From contig NZ_BONC01000047.1 of NCBI RefSeq assembly GCF_016862515.1, positions 1 through 61,808 on the forward strand: a stretch of DNA of 61,808 nucleotides, read 5' to 3'. The position numbers and the translations under genes were made by a program. Shown one piece after another: positions 54,031-61,808 of this stretch. The notes beneath the pieces are model-generated. The model searched no databases and had not been told where the DNA came from. It saw only the letters and a program-made list of their open reading frames with translations. This DNA comes from Asanoa iriomotensis (GTDB lineage Bacteria; Actinomycetota; Actinomycetes; Mycobacteriales; Micromonosporaceae). The number at the start of each line of letters is the position of its first letter. Position 1 is the stretch's first letter.

Positions 54031-55436
54031 CAGTAGGAGCGGCCGAGGATGGCGACCAGGTCCGGCTCGTCCTGCGAGTCCGGCACCGAGCCGTCGGCGC
54101 GGACCAGGCAGCGGACCGTGACGCCCTGGCCGTTGGCCTCGGCCTCGCCGTCGACGCCGACCGCCGACCACGGCACGCGGGCCCAGCCGGTCGCGGTCGC
54201 CGCGATCGCGTCGGCCAGCGTCGACACCTCGACGGTGTGCGACTGGCGGAATGCCAGCGCCTCGTCGTAGAGCTTCTGCTGGTCCTCGTCGAGGGCGGCG
54301 AGCACGCGACCCACCACGTCGGCCACCGGCACCGCGGTCTTGCTGCCGTCGAACCGGCGCACCACGACGGCGTTGCCCGCGGCCAGGTCGCGAGGGCCGA
54401 CCTCGATCCGCACCGGGTAGCCCTTGAGCTCCGCGTCCACCGCACGGCGGCCGAACGCGGTGTCGACCCGGTCGTCGAGCCCGACCCGCACGCCGGCGTC
54501 CCGCAGCGCGTCGCGCAGCTTCGTCGCCGCCGCCGCCACGCCGTCGCCGTCCTTGACGACCATCACGTACGCCTGGATCGGCGCCAGTCGCGGCGGCACC
54601 CGCAGGCCGTTGTCGTCGCCGTGGCTCATGATCAGACCACCCAGCATGCGGGTGGACGTGCCCCAGGACGTGGTCCAGGCGTGTTCGACGCCGCCGCTCG
54701 CCGCGGAGTAGGTGATGTCGAAGGCCTTCGCGAAGTTCTGGCCGAGCTCGTGCGAGGTGCCCATCTGCAGCGCCTTGCCGTCGCCCATCATGCCTTCGAG
54801 GGTGTACGTGCTGGTCGCGCCGGCGAAGCGCTCGCGGTTGGTCTTGCGCCCGACCACCACCGGGATGCCGAGGACGCCGACCATGAAGTCCTCGTACACC
54901 TCGTGCAGGATCTTGCGCGCGTAGTTGCGCGCGTCCTCCTCCGTGGCGTGCGCGGTGTGGCCCTCCTGCCAGAGGAACTCGCTGGTCCGCAGGAACACGC
55001 GCGGGCGCAGCTCCCAGCGCACGACGTTGGCCCACTGGTTGAGGAGCAGGGGCAGGTCGCGGTACGAGTCGACCCACTTGGCCATGAACTCGCCGATGAC
55101 GGTCTCCGACGTGGGCCGGACCACCACCGGCTCGGCGAGCTGCTTGCCGCCACCGTGGGTGACGACGGCGAGCTCGGGCGAGAAGCCCTCGACGTGGTCG
55201 GCCTCACGCTTGAGGTAGCTCTCGGGGATGAACAGCGGGAAGTACGCGTTCTCGGCGCCCGCGATCTTGATGCGCGCGTCCATCTCGGCCTGCATGCGCT
55301 CCCAGATCGAGTACCCGGCCGGTCGGATCACCATCGTGCCCCGCACCGGGCCGTTGTCGGCGAGTTGCGCCTTGGCGATCAGATCCTGGTACCAGCGGGG
55401 AAAGTCCTCCGCACGGGGAGTAAGAACGCGAGCCAT
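54030..55436 (-). CDS. proS: prolyl-tRNA synthetase (archaeal/eukaryotic type, ProS3)
   Basis: This 468-residue class II synthetase lacks the bacterial YbaK-like insertion and has the short C-terminal layout of ProS3. Motif 2 and 3 surroundings include RPTSETVIGEFMAKWVDSYRD (cited only in part), WQEGHTAHAT and GTSHELGQNFAKAFDI. The ATG is clear. Many Micromonosporaceae carry this form. A DUF402 gene is coupled to its 3' end. Confidence 0.93.
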   Translation of the reverse strand: MARVLTPRAEDFPRWYQDLIAKAQLADNGPVRGTMVIRPAGYSIWERMQAEMDARIKIAGAENAYFPLFIPESYLKREADHVEGFSPELAVVTHGGGKQLAEPVVVRPTSETVIGEFMAKWVDSYRDLPLLLNQWANVVRWELRPRVFLRTSEFLWQEGHTAHATEEDARNYARKILHEVYEDFMVGVLGIPVVVGRKTNRERFAGATSTYTLEGMMGDGKALQMGTSHELGQNFAKAFDITYSAASGGVEHAWTTSWGTSTRMLGGLIMSHGDDNGLRVPPRLAPIQAYVMVVKDGDGVAAAATKLRDALRDAGVRVGLDDRVDTAFGRRAVDAELKGYPVRIEVGPRDLAAGNAVVVRRFDGSKTAVPVADVVGRVLAALDEDQQKLYDEALAFRQSHTVEVSTLADAIAATATGWARVPWSAVGVDGEAEANGQGVTVRCLVRADGSVPDSQDEPDLVAILGRSY

Positions 55437-55519
55437 AACCGGGAATCCTAGCGAGGCTGTGTTTGATCACCGCGCCGGATCGGCTGTCCCGTTGGGATCT
55501 CCGACCTAGGCTGAGGCTG

Positions 55520-55906
55520 ATGAGCACTCCTGAGTCACATCGCGACGCGCTGGACACCGCGGAACGCCTGCTCGGCCAGCCGCTGGTGCTGCCGCTGGGT
55601 CCGGGCGGGCCGGCGGTGGGCGCCGACTTCCGGCGGTTGGCCACCGAGCACACGTTCGGGGACTCCTGGAGCCGGCCGGGCCTCGACGACCGGTCGCGGG
55701 CGCTGATCTCGGTGACCATCGCGGCGACGCTGGGCACGCAGGAGCCGCTGCGGGGGCAGTTGCGGATCGCGCTGCGGGCGGGGGTGACCAACGCGGAGAT
55801 CGTGGAGTTGTTCATCCATCTGGAGGCGTACGCGGGCGCGGCGCGCGCGTTCGAGTCGTACCAGACGGCCCTGGCGGTCTTCGCCGAACGCCAGGACGCT
55901 ATCTGA
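55520..55906 (+). CDS. carboxymuconolactone decarboxylase family protein
   Basis: This 128-residue all-helical protein has RLATEHTFGDSWSRPGLDDRSRALISV, given here in part, and a second helix pair with AEIVELFIHLEAYAG. No C-x2-C pair of AhpD-type peroxidases is present, so a 4-carboxymuconolactone decarboxylase-like fold without the redox cysteines is inferred. The tail overlaps the amidohydrolase stop by eight bases. Confidence 0.82.
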   Translation: MSTPESHRDALDTAERLLGQPLVLPLGPGGPAVGADFRRLATEHTFGDSWSRPGLDDRSRALISVTIAATLGTQEPLRGQLRIALRAGVTNAEIVELFIHLEAYAGAARAFESYQTALAVFAERQDAI

Positions 55907-56990
55907 TGACGCGGCCCTTCAGGACGATCCGGCTCGGCGCGCGGACGACGCGCAGGTCCGCGCGGGGATCCGCCTCGTAGACCACCAGATCGGCCAGGCC
56001 GCCCTCGATCAGGCCGGGGAAGCCCAGCCACTCGCGGGCCGCCCAGGAGGCCGCGGCCAGGACGTCGACCGCCGACATGCCGGCCCGCTCGTGCAGCATC
56101 AGCATCTCGTCGGCGCAGACCCCGTGCGGGATGGCGCCACCCGCGTCGGTGCCGACGCGGATCGGCACACCCGCCTCGTAGGCCGCGCGGACCACCTCCG
56201 GGAAGGCGGCGTGCAGGGCGCGCATGTGTGTCGCGTACCCGGGAAACTTGCCCTCCGCCCGCTCGGCGATGTCGTCGAAGGTCTCGATGTTGATCATCGT
56301 GGGCACGAGGACGGTGCCGCGCCGGGCCATCTCGTCGATGTCGTCCAGGGACAGGCCGGTGCCGTGCTCGACCGAGTCGACGCCCGCCCGGATCAATGTG
56401 GACACGGCGGTCTCGCTGAACGTGTGCACCGCCACCCGGGCGCCCGCGGCGTGCGCGGCGTCGATCGCGGCGGCGAGCACGTCGGGCTCGAACGTCGGGC
56501 CGAGATCGGCGAGCGACCGGTCGAGCCAGTCGCCGACCAGCTTCACCCAGCCGTTGCCGGCCCGCGCCTGCTCGGCGGCGGCGATCGGAAGCTCCTCGGG
56601 GGAGCATTCGATCGGGATGCCGCGCAGGTGCGTCTTGGGCGCGGCCAGGTGCCGGCCCGCCCGCGACAGCCGCGGCGCGTCGGGATGGTCGTCGAGGTCC
56701 GGGTAAGGGAACGGCGATCCCGCGTCCCGGATCGCCAGGGTGCCGGCGTCGCGGTCGATCACGGCGGCGGCCAGCGCCTGCTCGACGGTCGTGACCGGCC
56801 CGCCGCCGGCCGCGATGCCGATATGGCAGTGCGCGTCGACCAGGCCGGGCAGCACGTAGCCGCCCTCGCTGATCGTCTCGGCACCGGCCACCGGCTCGAA
56901 CGTCACCCGGTCGCCGACCAGCCAGATGTCGCGGGTGGTGTCGTCGGGCAACACCACACCGCGGACGTGCAGCGGAGTCAGCTCACGCAC
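55899..56990 (-). CDS. amidohydrolase family protein
   Basis: This 363-residue metal-dependent hydrolase has an N-terminal beta-sandwich, LVDAHCHIG as the first metal motif, HTFSETA and DSVEHGTGL as later ligands, and VGTDAGG for the last Asp. The closest classes are imidazolonepropionase/prolidase-like amidohydrolases. The GTG start overlaps the VOC gene's stop by 13 bases. It is convergent with the preceding CMD gene. Substrate unknown. Confidence 0.87.
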   Translation of the reverse strand: MRELTPLHVRGVVLPDDTTRDIWLVGDRVTFEPVAGAETISEGGYVLPGLVDAHCHIGIAAGGGPVTTVEQALAAAVIDRDAGTLAIRDAGSPFPYPDLDDHPDAPRLSRAGRHLAAPKTHLRGIPIECSPEELPIAAAEQARAGNGWVKLVGDWLDRSLADLGPTFEPDVLAAAIDAAHAAGARVAVHTFSETAVSTLIRAGVDSVEHGTGLSLDDIDEMARRGTVLVPTMINIETFDDIAERAEGKFPGYATHMRALHAAFPEVVRAAYEAGVPIRVGTDAGGAIPHGVCADEMLMLHERAGMSAVDVLAAASWAAREWLGFPGLIEGGLADLVVYEADPRADLRVVRAPSRIVLKGRVIR

Positions 56991-57406
56991 AGCTCGTTGC
57001 CTTCCGGATCGGCCAGCGTCACCCAGGTGTGCGGCCCTTGCCGCCCGTCGTGCAGGTAGGTGGCGCCGTTGCCCAGCAGCCGCTGCACGACGGCGTCGCG
57101 GTCGTCGCCGGCGCGCAGGTCGAGATGCACCCGGTTCTTCACCGTCTTGGCCTCAGGCACCTGCTGGAACAGCAAGCGTGGAGCCCGCTCGAGCCCGCCG
57201 GGATGCCGGATCGCGGCGCCGGTGGCCCAGACCAGCTTGCCGCCGTGGCGGGTGGTCTCGGCCTCGGTGGCGTGCCCCTGCTCGATCATGCTCCGGATGA
57301 AGCCCTCGTCCTGAGCCTCGACCTCCCACCCGAGCGCCTCGGCCCACCAGTCAGCCAACACGTGCGGCTCCGCGCAGTCGACGGTCACCTGAAACTCGTA
57401 TGCCAC
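56978..57406 (-). CDS. VOC family protein (glyoxalase-like)
   Basis: This 142-residue protein begins FQVTVDCAEPHVLADWWAEALGW, a typical glyoxalase/bleomycin-resistance-like opening, and ends WVTLADPEGNELCV. The H/E metal ligands are in part replaced, so it may be a sequestration rather than catalytic form. GTG start. It precedes the amidohydrolase with overlap, so the two are coupled. Confidence 0.85.
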   Translation of the reverse strand: MAYEFQVTVDCAEPHVLADWWAEALGWEVEAQDEGFIRSMIEQGHATEAETTRHGGKLVWATGAAIRHPGGLERAPRLLFQQVPEAKTVKNRVHLDLRAGDDRDAVVQRLLGNGATYLHDGRQGPHTWVTLADPEGNELCVS

Positions 57407-57445
57407 CCGGCGATCCTAAATGCGAGGTGCGACGTCGGCCCGCGG

Positions 57446-58030
57446 TCAGCGCAGCCGAATGCGTTCGAGAATCCCGGCGCGTCGCGCGCTGAGCCGCGGT
57501 AGGTCGATGGTGATCGGCCAAGGGGCCTCGACCGAGAACACCCCAGTCGTGTGGTTGACGATCTCGTAGCTGCGCTTCGAGGGGCCGAGCACCATCTCGG
57601 TCAAGGAGATCTCTGGCCGGTTCTGGTCGACCACCCAATAGGCGGGTAGGCCTGCGTCGGCATAGAGCCGCGCCTTCTCGACCATGTCGCGAAACTCGGA
57701 GTGCTCCGACACGATCTCGATGGCTAGGACCGCGTCTTCGACGGGCACGGGCGTGCGCCCGTAGTGCTCGATGCGGACGCCGACCAGGTCGGGACGCGGC
57801 TCGTTGCGCCGATTGATCCGCAGAGACTGGTCTGAGCTCACGATGAAGTCGGGCGGGCAGGCTCCGCGGAGCGCGAAGCCGATCTCGAACGCGAGATCCT
57901 GGTGCGCGGGGACGGGGGACGGCACGATCAACCTTCCGTTGATCAGCTCGTAGCGGAGGTCCCTCGGCAGTTCGCCGAGGTCGTCGACCGTCCACTCCTG
58001 CCGCTCGGGCAGGGTTGGTGCCGCAGTCAT
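57446..58030 (-). CDS. Uma2 family (DUF820) endonuclease-like protein
   Basis: This 194-residue protein has the Uma2 PD-(D/E)XK fold: WTVDDLGELPRDLRYELINGRL, EPRPDLVGV (Asp), AVLAIEIVSE (Glu) and YADAGLPAYWVVD. These form the putative nuclease core, but the biological role of the family is unknown. The ATG has AGGAGGAG a few bases upstream. Common in cyanobacteria and actinobacteria, often solitary, as here. Confidence 0.87.
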   Translation of the reverse strand: MTAAPTLPERQEWTVDDLGELPRDLRYELINGRLIVPSPVPAHQDLAFEIGFALRGACPPDFIVSSDQSLRINRRNEPRPDLVGVRIEHYGRTPVPVEDAVLAIEIVSEHSEFRDMVEKARLYADAGLPAYWVVDQNRPEISLTEMVLGPSKRSYEIVNHTTGVFSVEAPWPITIDLPRLSARRAGILERIRLR

Positions 58031-58100
58031 GGGCTCCTCCTGGGAGTGGTCACCCGTCACCGTAGGTGCTCCTATGATCGCCCGCTGTCCCGGAACGTGC

Positions 58101-59654
58101 CTATTTCTCGCCCTCCTGGCGGCGGAGCTTGTTGAAGTCGAGCTTCGGCAGCTTGAACCCCGGCGGCAGACCCTGGGCCCCGTCACCCTGCAGCGCCGAC
58201 GGGTCGAACCCAGGCGGCATACCCGGCGGCATCCCACCCGGGAACCCGCCCGGAACGCCGCCGACCGGACGCGGACGCGAGCCGCCCTTCGTGCCCTTGC
58301 GCTTGTTCTTCGGGCTCTTGGTGGCCTTGCGGCGCGAGCCCGGCAGGCCCATCATGCCGCCCATCTGCTTCATCATCTTCTGCGCTTCGGTGAAGCGGTT
58401 GAGCAGCTGGTTGACGTCCATCACCGTGACGCCGGAGCCGTTGGCGATGCGCGCCCGCCGCGAGCCGTTGATGATCTTCGGGTTGACCCGCTCGCCCGGG
58501 GTCATCGAGCGGATGATCGCCGTCACCCGGTCGAAGTGCTTGTCGTCGAGGTCCGCGAGCTGGTCCTTGACCTGCCCCATGCCCGGCATCATGGCGAGCA
58601 CGTTGGCGATCGGGCCCATGCGCCGCATCGCGACCATCTGGTCGAGGAAGTCCTCGAGCGTGAACTGTTCGCCGCCCATGAGCTTGGCGGTCATCTTCTC
58701 TTTCTGATCGGCGTCGAAGGCCTGCTCGGCCTGCTCGATCAGCGTGAGCACGTCGCCCATCCCGAGGATCCGGCTCGCCATCCGGTCGGGGTGGAAGATG
58801 TCGAAGTCCTCGAGCTTCTCGCCCGTGGACGCGAAGAGGATCGGCTGCCCGGTCACCTCGCGCACCGAGAGCGCCGCACCACCGCGCGCGTCACCGTCCA
58901 GCTTGGACAGCACGACACCGGTGATGCCGACGCCGTCACGGAACGCCTCGGCGGTGTTGACCGCGTCCTGACCGACCATCGCGTCGATCACGAACAGGAT
59001 CTCGTCGGGATCCACCGCGTCGCGGATGTTGGCGGCCTGGGCCATCATCTCCTGGTCGATGCCGAGCCGGCCGGCGGTGTCGACGATGACGATGTCGCGC
59101 GCGACCCGCTTGGCGTGGTCGATCGACGCCCGCGCCACGTCGACGGGGTCGCCCACCCCGTTGCCCGGCTCGGGCGCGAACACCTCGACCCCGGCGCGCT
59201 CACCGAGCACCTGAAGCTGCGTGACCGCGTTGGGCCGCTGCAGGTCGGCGGCGACGAGCAAAGGCTGGTGCCCCTGCCCCTTGAGGAACCGGGCGAGCTT
59301 GCCGGCGAGCGTCGTCTTGCCGGAACCCTGCAGACCGGCGAGCATGATCACGCTGGGCGGCTGCTTGGCCAACTGCAGCCGCCGGGTGTCGCCACCTAGC
59401 ACGTTGACCAGCTCTTCGTGCACGATCTTGATGACCTGCTGCGCCGGGTTGAGCGCCTGCGAGACCTCGGAGCCACGCGCCCGCTCCTTGACCCGGGCGA
59501 TGAACGCCCGAACCACCGGCAGCGCGACATCGGCCTCGAGCAGCGCCAACCGAATCTCGCGCGCCGTAGCGTCGATGTCGGCATCGGTCAGCCGCCCCTT
59601 GCCACGGAGCTTGGTGAAGATCCCGTTGAGGCGGTCGCTCAGGGTGTCGAACAC
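58101..59654 (-). CDS. ffh: signal recognition particle protein Ffh
   Basis: This 517-residue GTPase targets membrane proteins. The N-domain is at about 1-90. The G-domain has GLQGSGKTTLAGKLA, DTAGRLGID and SKLDGDARGG. The M-domain (about 325-430) has FTEAQKMMKQMGGMMGLPG, which binds SRP RNA and signal sequences. A Gly/Pro/Met-rich C-terminal tail of about 80 residues is longer than usual. GTG start. It lies upstream of the rpsP cluster, as in many bacteria, though separated by the proS and accessory genes. Confidence 0.96.
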   Translation of the reverse strand: MFDTLSDRLNGIFTKLRGKGRLTDADIDATAREIRLALLEADVALPVVRAFIARVKERARGSEVSQALNPAQQVIKIVHEELVNVLGGDTRRLQLAKQPPSVIMLAGLQGSGKTTLAGKLARFLKGQGHQPLLVAADLQRPNAVTQLQVLGERAGVEVFAPEPGNGVGDPVDVARASIDHAKRVARDIVIVDTAGRLGIDQEMMAQAANIRDAVDPDEILFVIDAMVGQDAVNTAEAFRDGVGITGVVLSKLDGDARGGAALSVREVTGQPILFASTGEKLEDFDIFHPDRMASRILGMGDVLTLIEQAEQAFDADQKEKMTAKLMGGEQFTLEDFLDQMVAMRRMGPIANVLAMMPGMGQVKDQLADLDDKHFDRVTAIIRSMTPGERVNPKIINGSRRARIANGSGVTVMDVNQLLNRFTEAQKMMKQMGGMMGLPGSRRKATKSPKNKRKGTKGGSRPRPVGGVPGGFPGGMPPGMPPGFDPSALQGDGAQGLPPGFKLPKLDFNKLRRQEGEK

Positions 59655-59787
59655 GTAAACATCCCGTTTGTCATAGTTCGGTGGGCGAAGCAGGCCGGAA
59701 GGACCCTCGTTAGGGTATCCGGCCCAGTCCCCAACGGCTGCTCACGCCGGGAGGGCGTGGGCCGTCAGACATGCCAACGATCCATTT

Positions 59788-59863
59788 CCCGGGTCCGCCG
59801 TGGTCCGGACCGTCGCTCCCGCCGGACACCGCTCCGCTGCGCTGCGCTGCCAGGTCCGCGATG
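59788..59863 (+). repeat. dispersed ~75-bp intergenic repeat, copy 6
   Basis: The copy runs from CCCGGGTCCGCCGTGG through CGTCGCTCCCGCCGGACACC and CTGCGCTGCGCTGCC to AGGTCCGCGATGG. It lies between divergent ffh and the next gene. Confidence 0.8.
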
Positions 59864-59927
59864 GCTCACGCTCAAGGCCAAGCGGCGGGGGTCGATTCTT
59901 GTCAGAGGGCGGTACTAGCCTCACCGC

Positions 59928-60905
59928 ATGACCGTCATCGATTGGCTGCTCGACGCGGACCCGGCGATCCGTTGGCAGGTGCTGCGCGACCTGGCCGGCG
60001 CGCCGGCCGACGTCGTCGCTGCTGAGCAGGCCCGCGTCGCCCGCGAAGGCTGGGGCGCCCGTCTGCTGGCGCTCCAGGACGACGACGGCTCGTGGGCCGG
60101 CGGCGCGTGCTTCCCAGGCCAGGGCTACCGGCACACGGGGCCCGACCACGAGCCACCGCCGGACGGCCAGGACGGCCAGCCCTGGGTGTCCACGCTGCCG
60201 ACGCTCGACGTGCTCGTCGAGCTGGGCGTCGACCCCGCCGACGAGCGGGTCCGGCCCGCGGTCGAGGCGGTCCGCGACCACGTCGTCTGGGAGCACGAGG
60301 GCCAGCGTTTCTTCGACGGCGAGGTCGAGGCCTGCATCAACGGCCGCACGGTCCGGGCCGGTGCCTATTTCGGGCAGCCCGTCGAGGGCATCGTCGACCG
60401 GCTGCTACGCGAGCAATACGACGACGGCGGCTGGAACTGCGAGCTGGAATTCGGCTCCAAGGTCTCCTCGTTCGCCAGCACGATCAACGTGCTCGAGGGC
60501 CTGCTGGCCTACGAGCGGTCGGGCGGCGCACAAGACGTCTCGGCGGCCCGCCGCGGTGGTGAGGAATACCTACTCACCCGCCACCTGTTCCGCCGCAAGA
60601 CCACCGGTGCCGTGGTCGACGACGACTGGCTGCTGTTCTCGTTCCCGCCGCGCTGGCACTACGACGTGCTCCGCGCCCTCGACTACTTCCGCGACGCGGG
60701 CGGTCCACCCGACGAGCGCCTCGGGGAAGCGCTCGACGTGGTGGAGCGCAAACGACTACCCGACGGCACCTGGCTGCTCGAAAACACCCACCCCGGCCTG
60801 GTCTTCTTCTCCCTTGAGGCGGGCGACGGCCAAGCAAGCCGGTGGAACACGCTACGTGCGATGCGCGTGCTCGCCTGGGCTCAGAGGGCGACCAACCCCG
60901 ACTGA
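59928..60905 (+). CDS. terpene-cyclase/prenyltransferase-fold protein (unknown function)
   Basis: This 325-residue protein has repeated Q-x-D-x-GSW and Q-x-D-x-GGW segments (LQDDDGSWAGG near residue 60, EQYDDGGWNCE near 165), which resemble the QW motifs of the alpha/alpha-toroid found in squalene cyclases and prenyltransferases. No DxDD catalytic cluster is visible, so activity is uncertain. The start is an ATG. Its 3' end overlaps the response regulator gene by 25 bases, tail to tail. Confidence 0.6.
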   Translation: MTVIDWLLDADPAIRWQVLRDLAGAPADVVAAEQARVAREGWGARLLALQDDDGSWAGGACFPGQGYRHTGPDHEPPPDGQDGQPWVSTLPTLDVLVELGVDPADERVRPAVEAVRDHVVWEHEGQRFFDGEVEACINGRTVRAGAYFGQPVEGIVDRLLREQYDDGGWNCELEFGSKVSSFASTINVLEGLLAYERSGGAQDVSAARRGGEEYLLTRHLFRRKTTGAVVDDDWLLFSFPPRWHYDVLRALDYFRDAGGPPDERLGEALDVVERKRLPDGTWLLENTHPGLVFFSLEAGDGQASRWNTLRAMRVLAWAQRATNPD

Positions 60906-61558
60906 TAGGCGAACACCACAAGCTGAGCGCGATCCCGCGCACCCAGCTTGATCATCGCGCGACTGACGTGGGTGCGGGCGGTCGCGGGCGAGACCACCAG
61001 TCGCTCCGCGATCTCCTCGTTGGACAGCCCTTCGCCGACGAGCCCGACGATCTCGCGCTCGCGCTCTGTCAGCGTGCCCAACTGCGGGTGCGGCTTGAGC
61101 GTCCGCGACGGCCGCGACGAAAACTCGCGCACCACCCGCCGGGTCACCGACGGCGACAGCAACGCCTCACCGGCCGCGACAAGCCGAATGGCCCGCAACA
61201 ACTCGGCCGGCTTGGTGTCTTTGGTCAGAAAGCCGCTGGCCCCGTTCCGCAGGGCGTCGAACACATATTCGTCCAGCTCGAAGGTGGTGAGCACGATGAC
61301 CCGCGTGTGCTCAAGGGCCGGATCGGCAACGATCCGCCGCGTCGCCTCGATGCCGTCGATCCCAGGCATCCGCACATCCATCAACACGATCTCGGGCGAC
61401 GTAGCCGCCGCCCGAGCGACCACCTCAAGCCCGTCGGCGGCCTCGCCCACGACCCGCATCCCGTCCTCGGACTCGACCAACGACCGCAACCCGATCCGCA
61501 CCAGATCCTGGTCGTCCGCGATCAGCACACCGATCTCGTCACCCACACCACTCACCAT
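60881..61558 (-). CDS. LuxR/NarL-family response regulator
   Basis: This 225-residue two-component regulator has a receiver domain with phosphoacceptor Asp61 (LMDVRMPGIDG), LTTFELDEY and the Lys in FLTKDTKPAE. A LuxR-type helix-turn-helix follows (about 155-215) with LTEREREIVGLVGEGLSNEEIA. It is the last complete gene, convergent with the cyclase-fold gene. Its kinase, expected upstream, lies beyond or at the window edge. Confidence 0.93.
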   Translation of the reverse strand: MVSGVGDEIGVLIADDQDLVRIGLRSLVESEDGMRVVGEAADGLEVVARAAATSPEIVLMDVRMPGIDGIEATRRIVADPALEHTRVIVLTTFELDEYVFDALRNGASGFLTKDTKPAELLRAIRLVAAGEALLSPSVTRRVVREFSSRPSRTLKPHPQLGTLTEREREIVGLVGEGLSNEEIAERLVVSPATARTHVSRAMIKLGARDRAQLVVFAYQSGLVAL

Positions 61559-61808
61559 GCCCCATCCACCTCACCACCGCTGCCCGCCAAGACCCACACC
61601 GGCCGACGACAACGTGCCACGGCCTCCTCCACCACATCCATCAGCCAGCGCCGCTCGCGACCATCCCCACCACGCCCATCAGGCATCTCCACTCCCGACG
61701 ATCCCTCACTGCGCCAGTCACCCGAGCCACTCCGGTCCATCTCCCTAACAGCGATGCCGACACGCCCGCGCGGAGTAGCCGCACCCGACAATGCCGCCCA
61801 CACCCCCA
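61552..61808 (-). CDS. unrecognised partial ORF at the right edge
   Basis: A frame open to the right edge ends with a stop that overlaps the response regulator start by seven bases. It is Arg/Gly/Ser-rich with no histidine-kinase motif in the visible part. It may be the end of an upstream gene or a chance frame; the 5' end is outside the window. Confidence 0.25.
   Translation of the reverse strand, partial: GVWAALSGAATPRGRVGIAVREMDRSGSGDWRSEGSSGVEMPDGRGGDGRERRWLMDVVEEAVARCRRPVWVLAGSGGEVDGAW

Overview
The window is a high-GC actinobacterial chromosome segment. The gene set (DUF574 methyltransferase, DUF4081 GNAT next to ispG, archaeal-type ProS, DUF2469 downstream of rnhB, frequent GTG starts) points to Micromonosporaceae; this is inference from content, not a database match. 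No rRNA, tRNA, CRISPR or prophage was seen.

Region 1 (197-10599): a minus-strand catabolic operon of an amino-acid/polyamine permease, FadR-type regulator, glutamine-synthetase-like ligase, aldehyde dehydrogenase, SDR and gamma-glutamyl hydrolase. Together they look like a gamma-glutamylation route for ethanolamine or polyamines. A choline/ethanolamine-kinase-like phosphotransferase and a divergent FAD/GcvT demethylating oxidase flank it, around a 36-bp palindrome.

Region 2 (10716-28236): accessory and signalling genes: MFS exporter, PAS-GGDEF-EAL protein, methyltransferase, acetyltransferases, PadR regulator, an MMPL exporter divergent from a TetR regulator, and an MBL-Rieske protein. Embedded in it is the dxr - site-2 protease - ispG operon of the MEP isoprenoid pathway.

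Region 3 (28779-49652, mostly minus strand): the conserved actinobacterial core: DivIVA-like protein, rlmN, cdsA, frr, pyrH, tsf, rpsB, dprA, comM, yraN, xerC, an M23 peptidase, DUF2469, rnhB, two tandem lepB and rplS. Long hairpins separate several of the translation genes.

Region 4 (49938-61808): trmD-rimM-KH-rpsP, two DUF402 paralogues coupled to proS, an amidohydrolase/VOC/Uma2 group, ffh, a terpene-cyclase-fold protein and a LuxR-type response regulator running off the right edge.

Unusual DNA lies mainly between genes. It includes a dispersed ~75-bp repeat in at least six copies, a 121-bp MITE-like inverted repeat whose two ends supply the stop codons of two convergent genes, a four-unit ~100-bp array made from the 3' end of a DUF402 gene, a seven-unit ~34-bp array downstream of lepB, and four candidate operators.
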